Virus record (IMG/VR): IMGVR_UViG_3300048777_000084
Location: 1-26,449 of that record
Strand: one strand, 5' to 3'
Length of the DNA stretch: 26,449 bases
From: a virus
Made by a program: the position numbers and the translations under genes. The notes below the pieces were generated by a model. The model did no database searches. It was given only the letters and a program-made list of their open reading frames with translations, and was not told the origin of the DNA. Shown one piece after another: positions 1-7,418 of the stretch. Position 1 is the first letter of the stretch. Each line of letters begins with the position of its first letter.

Positions 1-691
1 ACGTGTAGCTGGCCGTTCCCACCAGCGCGACGAGGCGCATGATCACCTTTTTGTAATAGGCACCGCCCTCCGGTTGTGAAAAGACGGCCGTCCCCGAAGT
101 TGAGCCGCTCACCGTCGTCTGCCCGCTCCCGCCGGTTGCCGGTGCAACCCAGGTTGGCGCTGATCCGCTGCCGTTGGTTTGCAGTACGTCTCCGGAGGTG
201 CCGGCCGGGAGGCGTGTGGGCGCTCCGGAGGCACCACCGTAAATCAGATCGCCCTCGGTTGTCATGGGGTTTACAAAGGCGGCGCTCGGCGTCTGCCACG
301 TTGCCGCCGCGCTTCCCGTGGCCGTGGGCACCTGTCCGATTGACGGCGTTCCAGTAAGGGTCACCCCCGGCGGGATCTTCACCGCCGTCGCCGCAACTGA
401 GCCCACCCCGCTGGCCGTCACATCGCCGGTCAAGGCGGTGATTCCCGTCCCCGGCGGAACTGCAAAGGTTGCGTCCGCCTTCAGGAACTTCCCTGCGGCC
501 GCGGATCCGGCGCCGGGAGCCGGGACGTTGCCGGCCGATCCGCCGGACCCCGTATCCCCGATCATCACGGGATCGGTGGCGCTCACGTTGACGGTCGGAG
601 CCCCGGCATCATCCGCAAAGACGACGTTCTGTTTCCCGCTGGCCGGCGCCGGCGTGGCTGCATTGAAGTTCGCTTTGGCTGCTAGGGTCAT
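1..691 (-). CDS. tail fibre / structural repeat protein, C-terminus cut by window edge
   Basis: An open frame of 230 codons begins with ATG at 691-689 and runs off the left edge. A clear ribosome site (AAGGAG, 7 nt before the ATG) lies directly behind the stop of the tail-tip gene. The product is rich in Ala, Gly, Thr and Ser. Residues 83-135 ([13 protein letters not shown]... to ...ATWQTP) are almost identical to residues 30-82 of the small structural protein at 17285-17755. A second fibre-like segment ([10 protein letters not shown]...[13 protein letters not shown]) follows at about residues 140-175; this type of repeat is common in phage tail-fibre and appendage proteins. Placement after the tail-tip gene fits a fibre or side-fibre component outside the virion. 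The receptor-binding end, if there is one, lies outside the window. Fibre role is an inference from composition and position. Confidence 0.75.
   Translation of the reverse strand, partial: MTLAAKANFNAATPAPASGKQNVVFADDAGAPTVNVSATDPVMIGDTGSGGSAGNVPAPGAGSAAAGKFLKADATFAVPPGTGITALTGDVTASGVGSVAATAVKIPPGVTLTGTPSIGQVPTATGSAAATWQTPSAAFVNPMTTEGDLIYGGASGAPTRLPAGTSGDVLQTNGSGSAPTWVAPATGGSGQTTVSGSTSGTAVFSQPEGGAYYKKVIMRLVALVGTASYT
287..445 (-). repeat. copy A of a 53-codon module shared with 17510-17668
   Basis: The encoded 53 residues differ from copy B at three positions only. At DNA level the identity is lower because of silent changes, but 32 bp (366-397 and 17589-17620) are identical. Confidence 0.85.
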
Positions 692-702
692 GGTCAAACT
701 CC

Positions 703-3700
703 TTATACACTACCGGGAACTCCGGTCGGCGTGTAGCTGTAGGCCGGCACGTCGGAGAGGCTCTGGAGAGCGGAGCCAAAGGTATTGAAACTGAGGAACT
801 TGAAGAATAGCTCCTGGCCGATATAGACCGCCGGCAGACTCATCTTGAGAGTGCCCACGGCAGTCGGATTGATCACGGCAAACCTGGATCCGATTTCGTG
901 ATCGATGCCGGCCCCGACCGAGCTGGGTGCATTGAAGATCGAACGGCGGAGATAGTTTCCGGCGCCGGTTGCCTTGAGGGTGTAAAGGTTGGCTCCGGTG
1001 AGCGTCGCGACGGCGTAGCTCATGAGCTCGTAACCGAAGCCATCCGAATCGTCGCTGGCCACATCCGCCCCATTTATCTGCAACCCGCCAATCTCCGCCA
1101 CCGCCGTCCCATTCACATCCAGTTCGAGGGGCTCGCCGCTGCCCGCATCCGTGCCATTCACCTGGAGACCGAAGGCGTCCCCCTCCACATAGCAGGGGAG
1201 TTCAAAATTATTCTCCGTCGTCAGACCAACGCTTTCGATCACGCCATCGGATTCAGTGACGTCGACAGCCAGATCATTCGTTGAATCCGGATCGGTGTCC
1301 GCCGGCCAGTCCGCGGTGAGGCGTCCCGTCACGGCCGAGCCGGTGATCACGTTTGAGTCGCCGTCGACGAAGCCCGGCGCCGCGTTGTAGCTTGCCCCGC
1401 CATCCGTTGAGACGAAGACCTGGCAGCCGCCGAATTGTGCGCTGGCACTTGAGACCACGCACCAGAGTTGCTCGCCCGTCAGGGATGGATAGAGTTCCGA
1501 CGTTGGCTCGAAGATGATCGGCGGGTTGATATCGCCCGCGCTGATATTCGTGCTCAGCGGGTTTTGGGCTGGCGGCACGGCGGCCAGGGCGGAGGGCGCG
1601 CACATCCCATAGACGAAGGGCTCCGCCGTGCCTTCAAATGAGCCATCGTCCTTTTCGTTGTAGCTGGTGATCCGGATGGGAGCATTCACCAGGCCCTGAA
1701 GTGTATCTGTGAGGGTTCCCAGGTCCATCGGCGAGAGGAGCGACCAGCGCGCGCTGGCGGTGAAGGCCCAGGAATCTCCGCCATACTGGTTCCGCCGCAC
1801 CATGATCCCGAGGAGCGTCCGGGCAACGCTGGAATCCTGCACGGCCATGTTTGTGATCGCATCGGCCTTGCGCTCGCCATAAAGCCCGATCGAAGCCGGA
1901 TCCGGAGTCTGAATCGTAACCTGGTTATAGTTTGCCGTCCGCTCCATGCACTGCATTTGCAGGACGTTGGGGAGATTGATCCGATCGGCCGGCGTAAGCA
2001 CCGGGCTTCCATCCGATCCAACGTAATCCCCGTTGAGGTCACTCAGGGCGAAAATCGGGCCGGCGGCCGTGGGTGCGGTGTAAAGAGCCCCATTTCCGGC
2101 GGCCGAGACTTCGGAATAGGGATAGAGAAACAGCTTGGCGCCCAGAAACACGGGAGCGGCATCCGCGGCCGCGGCAAGCGATTTGATCCAGTCGGAGGCC
2201 GCCGTCTGGCTCGTCATGGCCAGCGAGCCCCAGAGGCCGCCCGCGCGGCATTGCTGGCGCACCAGATCGAAGCTGGGGATGTCGATGTAATCGCCCAGGG
2301 GCCGCGGCCACGGGACGGGGTTCGTGTATTTGAAACTGAGAAGCGCGATTGCATCCGGCGTGGGCGATGGCAAGGGGAACGGATAGGCGCCCGGACTGTA
2401 TATATTCCGATATTGCAGTTGAAAGTTTGGCTGGATGCTGCCGAAAACATTCGCCGGCGCGCCAGGCTTCCAAAGCGGAACAGCCAAGGTCGCCGGAGCC
2501 GTGGGAGTCAGATAGAGCGGAATCGAGAGCAGGTATCCGGGGAAGCCCTGTTGCACCGTGCTGCCAATCGAAATAGGTGCCGGTGGAGTCGTGAGGCTGG
2601 GAACATCCGGGACGCTGCCCTCCGTGTAAGGGGGAAGTGGGAGAACCTGACCCCCCGGAAGGGTTGACGTACCGTATCCTGGACTTCCACCGGGAATGTT
2701 TGAAACTATCACACCTGGAATCGCCCAAGCCACGGACATGCCCGCGGGAATGGCCACAGGCAACGGCCCGTTCCCATTGTTGATGCCAGGGAGTAAAGGA
2801 TTCGGGAGCAAGGGATCGGTGTAATAAACCGCGAAGCCGGCGAAGATGAAACCTAAACCAGAGACTTTTTGGCCATCATAAGCACCACCGGGATTTGTGT
2901 TCCCTGAATTTGTCACCCCAATGGCAATGATCTGCCCTGTTAAATCAGAGAGCGAAGTTCCGATGCTTTGAATGCCCAGCGGGTCGAGCAGGTTGGGAGC
3001 TGGATTCCATTGCCCGCTGACCAGCACACCACGCCCCACAATCACGGGCGTTGCCGATGTTATCAGTGCATTAAAAATGCCACTGAGCGCCCCATTTGAG
3101 GCGGAAGTGATGCCTGGATTTGCGCCAACTGCCGTTACCGGGGGGGTCGCCGCTTGTGGGGTGGCTGGTGGAACAAGCGGGCCGCCGCCGTAAAAGGTCG
3201 TGTTGTAAGAAAGAGCGTCGCCCACGTACACGGGATAAATTCCCTGGATCGCCGCACCGGTGGGGATGGCAGACCAGAGACCAAAATCGTAGCAAAGAGC
3301 ATTGATCCCAAGGAAAGGTCCGGTCGAAGACATCCCCTTCTTTGTCATTTCTCCGGAGCCCTCGGGGACATTCGGCACAACGGAATCCAAAGCCAAGGCG
3401 GCGGCGCTCCCGCCTGGGCCGCCCACTTCGATAATTGCCGTGTTCCATCTGCCCGAGGATCCGGCAATTGTAACCGTGTTCTGCCCACCCACGGCCGGGG
3501 CCGTCCAGACCTGATAACCGAGGTTATCGCCAAAGACCGGCGTCCAGGTATCGCCGGCAGAGCTCGAAATGGAAAGCGTTCCCGCCGCCACAGCCACGGC
3601 CACCAGGTAGTTTCCGACCGCGTTGGGCATGTCATAGAGCATCGGCGGCAGAGCAACGGAGCCATTCTGATCCACCTTTTTCTGTACCGTGCCCGGCAGA

Positions 3701-4617
3701 TCATAACTTGAAAGCCCACGTTCCATCTGGGTGTTCGCCGTGGCCGATCCAATCGCCGCCTGGGCCATGCCGGACTTGAAGACGTCCTCGATCATGTCTA
3801 CAAAGTCCCCGTCGCCGGCCGTGTATATGCCCCACTTGCCGCGGACCTCTGGCTGCATGGATGGAAGCGCGCCGCTGGCGCCGAGGTTCAACTCCGAGGA
3901 TCCCAGGCCCGCGAAGTGCGGATAGATGATCTGTTGGGCGGGGAAGGGGCTGGGCGCGTCCGCATATTCCGGGCCGTTGCCCAGTTCGCTCTCAAACACC
4001 ATGTCCAGATGCGTGATGGGGGGGACGTTGCTCGAAGCGGGTGTGACCGCGGCATAGTAGACCTTGAGCGTTCCGGTTGGAAATGCCTCCGCATCAACAA
4101 ACACCTCCGCTCCGAATCCCGGCTGCCAGCGATAGCAGTACGGGAAGGCCCGGTAGCTCATGGGGTTGGTCGGATCCGGCCCGGTCTCCAGCTCATTCCA
4201 AAGCGGGATCTCAAATGTGCCGGTGAGCGTCGATGGCCCCTGACCGCCGAAATCATTCACGGGAAAGCTGTATGAACCTTCAACTGTGACAGCCGTCACA
4301 AAATAGAAGTTTGGATCCGTGACGGTGAAGGTCTGCCGGCCGCCGGCGGAGGTGAAACTCTGGCTGGTGAAGTTCAGCGGAAACCAGCCCGAGTTATATG
4401 CCATCTGTAGGACGCCCATGATTGGCGTGTGACCCAAAAGAAAGTCGATATTCTCGCAGTAGTTGGTGATGCCCTTTTTGATCTGTTTGAACTTCTTTAT
4501 GTTGCCGCCGCCCTGGCGGAGATTGGCCGCCCAGATGGCCAGGAGCACGGAGAGCGTCTGACCATAAACAACCGGGATTGCGGAGCCATAGGCGCTGTTC
4601 TGGAGGAGCGTCCCCAT
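703..4617 (-). CDS. large tail-tip / baseplate hub protein (GTA gp15 / TipJ-like)
   Basis: This 1304-residue product is the last of the GTA-like tail-end genes and should form the distal tail tip that contacts the cell. The N-terminus ([15 protein letters not shown], residues 7-21) resembles the start of TipJ-type hub proteins. Residues about 880-1040 contain a stretch ([50 protein letters not shown]) typical of phage tail-hub domains that build the gp27-like ring. Residues 330-410 look like an inserted beta-sandwich module ([11 protein letters not shown]...[10 protein letters not shown]). Residues about 475-735 are a Pro/Gly/Asn-rich, low-complexity insertion. The ATG at 4617 has no ribosome site. 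The frame is open upstream, and an ATT codon at 4665 lies 8 nt after a perfect GGAGGG, so the true product may be 16 residues longer. Confidence 0.85.
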   Translation of the reverse strand: MGTLLQNSAYGSAIPVVYGQTLSVLLAIWAANLRQGGGNIKKFKQIKKGITNYCENIDFLLGHTPIMGVLQMAYNSGWFPLNFTSQSFTSAGGRQTFTVTDPNFYFVTAVTVEGSYSFPVNDFGGQGPSTLTGTFEIPLWNELETGPDPTNPMSYRAFPYCYRWQPGFGAEVFVDAEAFPTGTLKVYYAAVTPASSNVPPITHLDMVFESELGNGPEYADAPSPFPAQQIIYPHFAGLGSSELNLGASGALPSMQPEVRGKWGIYTAGDGDFVDMIEDVFKSGMAQAAIGSATANTQMERGLSSYDLPGTVQKKVDQNGSVALPPMLYDMPNAVGNYLVAVAVAAGTLSISSSAGDTWTPVFGDNLGYQVWTAPAVGGQNTVTIAGSSGRWNTAIIEVGGPGGSAAALALDSVVPNVPEGSGEMTKKGMSSTGPFLGINALCYDFGLWSAIPTGAAIQGIYPVYVGDALSYNTTFYGGGPLVPPATPQAATPPVTAVGANPGITSASNGALSGIFNALITSATPVIVGRGVLVSGQWNPAPNLLDPLGIQSIGTSLSDLTGQIIAIGVTNSGNTNPGGAYDGQKVSGLGFIFAGFAVYYTDPLLPNPLLPGINNGNGPLPVAIPAGMSVAWAIPGVIVSNIPGGSPGYGTSTLPGGQVLPLPPYTEGSVPDVPSLTTPPAPISIGSTVQQGFPGYLLSIPLYLTPTAPATLAVPLWKPGAPANVFGSIQPNFQLQYRNIYSPGAYPFPLPSPTPDAIALLSFKYTNPVPWPRPLGDYIDIPSFDLVRQQCRAGGLWGSLAMTSQTAASDWIKSLAAAADAAPVFLGAKLFLYPYSEVSAAGNGALYTAPTAAGPIFALSDLNGDYVGSDGSPVLTPADRINLPNVLQMQCMERTANYNQVTIQTPDPASIGLYGERKADAITNMAVQDSSVARTLLGIMVRRNQYGGDSWAFTASARWSLLSPMDLGTLTDTLQGLVNAPIRITSYNEKDDGSFEGTAEPFVYGMCAPSALAAVPPAQNPLSTNISAGDINPPIIFEPTSELYPSLTGEQLWCVVSSASAQFGGCQVFVSTDGGASYNAAPGFVDGDSNVITGSAVTGRLTADWPADTDPDSTNDLAVDVTESDGVIESVGLTTENNFELPCYVEGDAFGLQVNGTDAGSGEPLELDVNGTAVAEIGGLQINGADVASDDSDGFGYELMSYAVATLTGANLYTLKATGAGNYLRRSIFNAPSSVGAGIDHEIGSRFAVINPTAVGTLKMSLPAVYIGQELFFKFLSFNTFGSALQSLSDVPAYSYTPTGVPGSV

Positions 4618-4662
4618 GGCGTAAGGCTGTTGGGCGGCCTGATTTTTAAACGTATAGTTGGA

Positions 4663-4679
4663 AATCGGACTAGCCCTCC
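4663..4679 (-). promoter_or_regulatory. strong ribosome site facing an ATT codon; candidate AUU start of the tail-tip gene
   Basis: On the minus strand GGAGGG (4679-4674) is followed by 8 nt and then ATT (4665-4663), in frame with the tail-tip gene. The 16 codons between ATT and the first ATG read as ordinary protein (SNYTFKNQAAQQPYA). An in-frame TGA lies just upstream of the ribosome site, so no ATG, GTG or TTG start is available there. AUU initiation is known for E. coli infC, but its use here is an inference. Confidence 0.45.
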
Positions 4680-5143
4680 GCCGTCATTGTAACGAAAGGG
4701 TCAAAGATGGCCATGTCCCGCCAGCCCGTGAGCCTATGGGTTGCAAGGTTGCTCTCTCTCACCTTGCCATCATAAGCATGGATGCCCCAGGGCCATGCCG
4801 TAACGATCGCGCCGTGATTGTAGAGTTTGCTCTTGACCGCACGAAAAAGCACGAGGTCCCCTGGCTGGGCTTTCTCGGCCGGCCGGCACTTGGTTTCCGC
4901 CACCAGGCGCCCATATTGCAAAAGCTGTCGGAGGTACCACTCGCTTTTGGTGTGGCAAAACCAATCCTGAGTGTAGAAGCCGAGGTCTTGGAGTTCCGCC
5001 TGGGTGGCGCGCTCAATTTCAATGAGATACTCCGCCAGGAGGCTCCCGCAGTCGCATCCAGCGCCCTTGAGCCGGCCGCCCAGGATGTAAGGCGTTTCCA
5101 GCCAAGTCCTGGCGATCAGAACGGCCTCGGCGCGCGTCTTCAT
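4670..5143 (-). CDS. NlpC/P60-type cell-wall peptidase, tail-associated
   Basis: This 157-residue protein has the NlpC/P60 layout. Catalytic Cys32 lies in GAGCDCGSLL, the AQPGDLVLF strand is at residues 92-100, catalytic His110 lies in YNHGAIV, and a third polar position, His122, is in GIHAY. The gene sits between DUF2163 and the tail-tip gene, exactly where GTA gp14 and its phage relatives sit. The expected role is to cut peptidoglycan peptide cross-links at the tail tip during DNA entry, or to help assemble the tip. I start at ATG 5143, 4 nt after the DUF2163 stop, with GAGG just before it. The longer open frame upstream is Arg/Ser-rich shadow sequence. The residue before the catalytic Cys is Asp, as in the family, but Cys30 adds an unusual CDC doublet. 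Confidence 0.9.
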   Translation of the reverse strand: MKTRAEAVLIARTWLETPYILGGRLKGAGCDCGSLLAEYLIEIERATQAELQDLGFYTQDWFCHTKSEWYLRQLLQYGRLVAETKCRPAEKAQPGDLVLFRAVKSKLYNHGAIVTAWPWGIHAYDGKVRESNLATHRLTGWRDMAIFDPFVTMTAEG

Positions 5144-5147
5144 GGCC

Positions 5148-6083
5148 TCAGACCGCCGAAGTCGGAGGGGGACAATACGGGAATCCGTAGTAATCCTCAT
5201 CCCCAAGGTTGATGGGCGCCGTGGGCGAGACATAGAACGTGTCGACGCCCGGCGTGGGCGGCCATGGCAGCGGCGAATAGATCTGGAATTCGGAATGGTG
5301 GTTCCCGTGGCCATCCGTGTACTCGCCATTCTGCCCGATCGCGGACCAGCATCCGGCCAGCGTTGCGCCGGTCCCGGAGAGAAAAACCATGTATCCGCCC
5401 GCAAACTCGTTCCCGGAATAGATCTTATCCGCCGTTGGCGTGAGGCAGTCCGCCACGATGTAATCCGTGCTCGAAGGAACGATGCAAGCGAATACCGGGG
5501 TGGAGGCATCCCCGGCCGGCACCGTAACGGCGGCGCTTGAGGCCAGCGTGTTGGTCGTTTCCACGACTCCGCTCGGCACCTTTTGCGTGATCACATCCAG
5601 GAGGCTTTTCGTGCTGAAAACGATCTTGTTTCGGCCCGGCGCCGCCGTGTGGATCCGGCCGGCATACCAGATGGCACAGCCAAGCGTGTTGGCATCCCCT
5701 GGGCTGGGCAGAAAGCACCGGAGCACCAGCACGGGCCAATTATCGTAGAAATGCAACCGAGCGAGCTGATAGGGGTTTGCCGTGGCCGTGCTCACCGTTT
5801 GAGACGCCGCTGCGGACGCTCCAGGGCTCCATGTGATCGACAGGCTCTGGACATCCAGCCCGATCTTCGCCTCGACCATATCCCGGCTCACCACGGCCGG
5901 TGTGAAGGTCCCATAGGGGGAGTAAAGCAAGGGGAGGTCATGGTTGGTGAGATAGAGGGCCTTCGGATCCTCGGGGCGCCCAATGATGATCAGATCCCTG
6001 ATCCGCGGGTCATCCGTTGCGGCCAGCCACGCGGCGGTGGCCGCCGTCGTGTCCGCTCCGCTCCCGCCGATAACCTGCCGCAT
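5148..6083 (-). CDS. DUF2163-type tail protein (GTA gp13-like baseplate hub component)
   Basis: The 311-residue product starts at ATG 6083 behind GGAG with 5-nt spacing; the upstream extension is Arg/Ser/Pro-rich shadow and is rejected. It lies between DUF2460 and NlpC/P60 genes, the conserved place of DUF2163 proteins. Internal sequence agrees with that family: residues 30-36 (RDLIIIG), the LYLTNHDLPL strand, and a segment near residues 75-90 (EAKIGLDVQSLSITWSPG) resembling the conserved start of the DUF2163 fold. A Cys-containing stretch near the C-terminus (GCWSAIGQNGEYTDGHGNHH) recalls the metal-binding loop of this family, which in GTA and T5-like tails can carry iron-sulfur or zinc. Assignment rests on gene order plus motif resemblance. 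Confidence 0.8.
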   Translation of the reverse strand: MRQVIGGSGADTTAATAAWLAATDDPRIRDLIIIGRPEDPKALYLTNHDLPLLYSPYGTFTPAVVSRDMVEAKIGLDVQSLSITWSPGASAAASQTVSTATANPYQLARLHFYDNWPVLVLRCFLPSPGDANTLGCAIWYAGRIHTAAPGRNKIVFSTKSLLDVITQKVPSGVVETTNTLASSAAVTVPAGDASTPVFACIVPSSTDYIVADCLTPTADKIYSGNEFAGGYMVFLSGTGATLAGCWSAIGQNGEYTDGHGNHHSEFQIYSPLPWPPTPGVDTFYVSPTAPINLGDEDYYGFPYCPPPTSAV

Positions 6084-6096
6084 CTGAGCTCCGATA

Positions 6097-6132
6097 GAAA
6101 AAGCCCAGCCAGGCTGTTGCCACCCGGCTGGG
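6097..6132 (-). terminator. intrinsic terminator between Ig-like and DUF2163 genes
   Basis: Read on the minus strand, an 11-bp stem (arms 6132-6122 and 6114-6104, three of the pairs G-U) with a 7-nt loop is followed at once by G/C and five T (6102-6098). This is the classic Rho-independent form. It lies only about 14 nt before the start codon of the DUF2163 gene, so it may attenuate rather than fully stop the late transcript. Confidence 0.7.
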
Positions 6133-6153
6133 GTTCGAGTGAGGCAGCGGAAC

Positions 6154-6633
6154 TTAGCTGGACCGAACAACCGAGACAGCGGTAATGTCGGCCGCGACGA
6201 TGGGCTGGGGCGAGCTGGTTCCGACCGCGATCGTCCCATCCGAATTGGTGACGGTGCATGTGACGGTGGGGCCGGCGGCCGCGGGCGGCGTGATGACTGC
6301 GCCTGCCGGAACGGTGACGGAGGCAGTCAGACCGGAGGGATCGCCTACCGATTGCGTAACCGGGAAGTTGGTTGGGTCAGACGAAGTCCAGGCTACGTCT
6401 GAAGGGCTGGTGGCGGCACCACTGGGGGTGACGGTTGCGACGAAATCAAGCACTGCGCCGGGAACGACTGGGTTCATGGGGTTCTCATTTCTGGTAACTG
6501 TGACGGTTTGAACGAGCTCACTGACAAAGCACAAGATCCGCCGCTCGTTGCGGAGGATCTCGAACAGCAGTTGCTTCACACTATACCGCTGTTCACATTC
6601 CGGGTTCGGTGCAAAATGGTTCATATCGTGCAT
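6154..6633 (-). CDS. small protein with bacterial Ig-like (BIG2-type) domain
   Basis: The gene codes for 159 residues, with ATG at 6633 behind AAAGGAG at 6-nt spacing. The first 50 residues are mixed alpha-type (EQRYSVKQLLFEILRNERR). Residues about 50-155 form an Ser/Thr/Val/Pro-rich beta sandwich with the pattern of BIG2-like domains: ...VDFxATVTPSG..., DVAWTSSDP, ASVTVPAGAVITPP, VTCTVTNSDGTIAVG, DITAVSVVRSS. Such domains decorate tail tubes, tips and capsids and are thought to bind cell-surface sugars weakly. Sitting between the DUF2460 and DUF2163 genes, where GTA clusters have no gene, it looks like an accessory tail-tip component. A terminator follows it. Confidence 0.8.
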   Translation of the reverse strand: MHDMNHFAPNPECEQRYSVKQLLFEILRNERRILCFVSELVQTVTVTRNENPMNPVVPGAVLDFVATVTPSGAATSPSDVAWTSSDPTNFPVTQSVGDPSGLTASVTVPAGAVITPPAAAGPTVTCTVTNSDGTIAVGTSSPQPIVAADITAVSVVRSS

Positions 6634-6644
6634 CGAAATCTCCT

Positions 6645-7418
6645 TTAGAGCGGCGTCGGCCGCGCAGTTCTGAGTTTAAGCTGCCCGCTTCCATTCGCAC
6701 TTTCCGACCCGCCGATTGTCCAGTATCCGCCGCCCTGGCCCGCAACCCACTTGCCGGCGGCGCCCACGTTCAGGAACTTTTCGAAGTCCTGATTGTCTTC
6801 GGTGAATCGAACCCGGAAATAGAAATCAAACTGAGCCGTGATCGGGCCAGTTGGCGGGGTTCCGCTTCCCCATTTCAGATACAGGCCCATATAAGCATTC
6901 CCAGGGATCGCCAGACCAGGCCCCAGAACCTCATACTCGCCGGCGCCACTCCCGACAGAACATAGGCTGCCATTGGCATAAACCACGATCCCGCCGTTCA
7001 GGTCGGTGATGTCCTCGTAACTAACCCCGTCCAGCGTTCGCTGAATCGGCGAATAGTAATTGCCGGCACCATCGTTTACCAAGGCAAGCTGGGCCAGCGG
7101 GATATTCGGGGCTCCGCCCACCAGGGCTGGCCCCACGTTGCAATCATCCGGATCGGTGAGGAGAAAGCTGGCCGCCTGGCCCTGTTGAGCATTGAAAAAG
7201 CCCATCAAGGTACGGAGCTCAGAGACCGCGGTGAAGCCGCCCCAAAAGAAGTCATGGAGAAAATCGAACATCAAAAGCCATTCCCAACATGGGTTGGTAG
7301 TCTGCGGGAGCCGCACCTCATAATCGTTGGGTGCGGACTCGACCAGCGTAGACCACTTCGGCGTCTTGACCACCGTGAAGGTAAGGCCGGGAAGCGTTGG
7401 AAAGACAGGCAGACTCAA
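6645..7418 (-). CDS. DUF2460 distal tail protein (GTA gp12-like)
   Basis: This 257-residue protein matches the DUF2460 pattern from its first residues: VFPTLPGLTFTVVKTPKWST, then EVRLPQTTNPCWEWLLMFDF (about residues 34-53), ELRTLMGFFNAQQGQAASFL, and TDPDD at about residue 88. DUF2460 proteins form the distal tail ring joining tube and hub. The C-terminus is an added beta-rich segment (ITAQFDFYFRVRFTEDN) resembling the end of other distal tail proteins. The start is TTG at 7418, inside a TTGA overlap with the tape-measure stop, so translation is probably coupled. The preceding gene encodes the tape measure, the usual order. Confidence 0.9.
   Translation of the reverse strand: MSLPVFPTLPGLTFTVVKTPKWSTLVESAPNDYEVRLPQTTNPCWEWLLMFDFLHDFFWGGFTAVSELRTLMGFFNAQQGQAASFLLTDPDDCNVGPALVGGAPNIPLAQLALVNDGAGNYYSPIQRTLDGVSYEDITDLNGGIVVYANGSLCSVGSGAGEYEVLGPGLAIPGNAYMGLYLKWGSGTPPTGPITAQFDFYFRVRFTEDNQDFEKFLNVGAAGKWVAGQGGGYWTIGGSESANGSGQLKLRTARPTPL

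Noticed and set aside
2039-2728. 229-codon open frame on the minus strand inside the tail-tip gene
   Set aside because: Out of phase with the tail-tip frame, composition is Arg/Ser/Gly shadow, no ribosome site and no motif.
3154-3711. 185-codon plus-strand frame
   Set aside because: Antisense to the tail-tip gene with no family signs; all supported genes are on the minus strand.
5144-5509. Upstream extension of the NlpC/P60 frame
   Set aside because: The extra 122 codons are Arg/Ser/Pro shadow of the DUF2163 gene; ATG 5143 has a ribosome site and the domain starts there.
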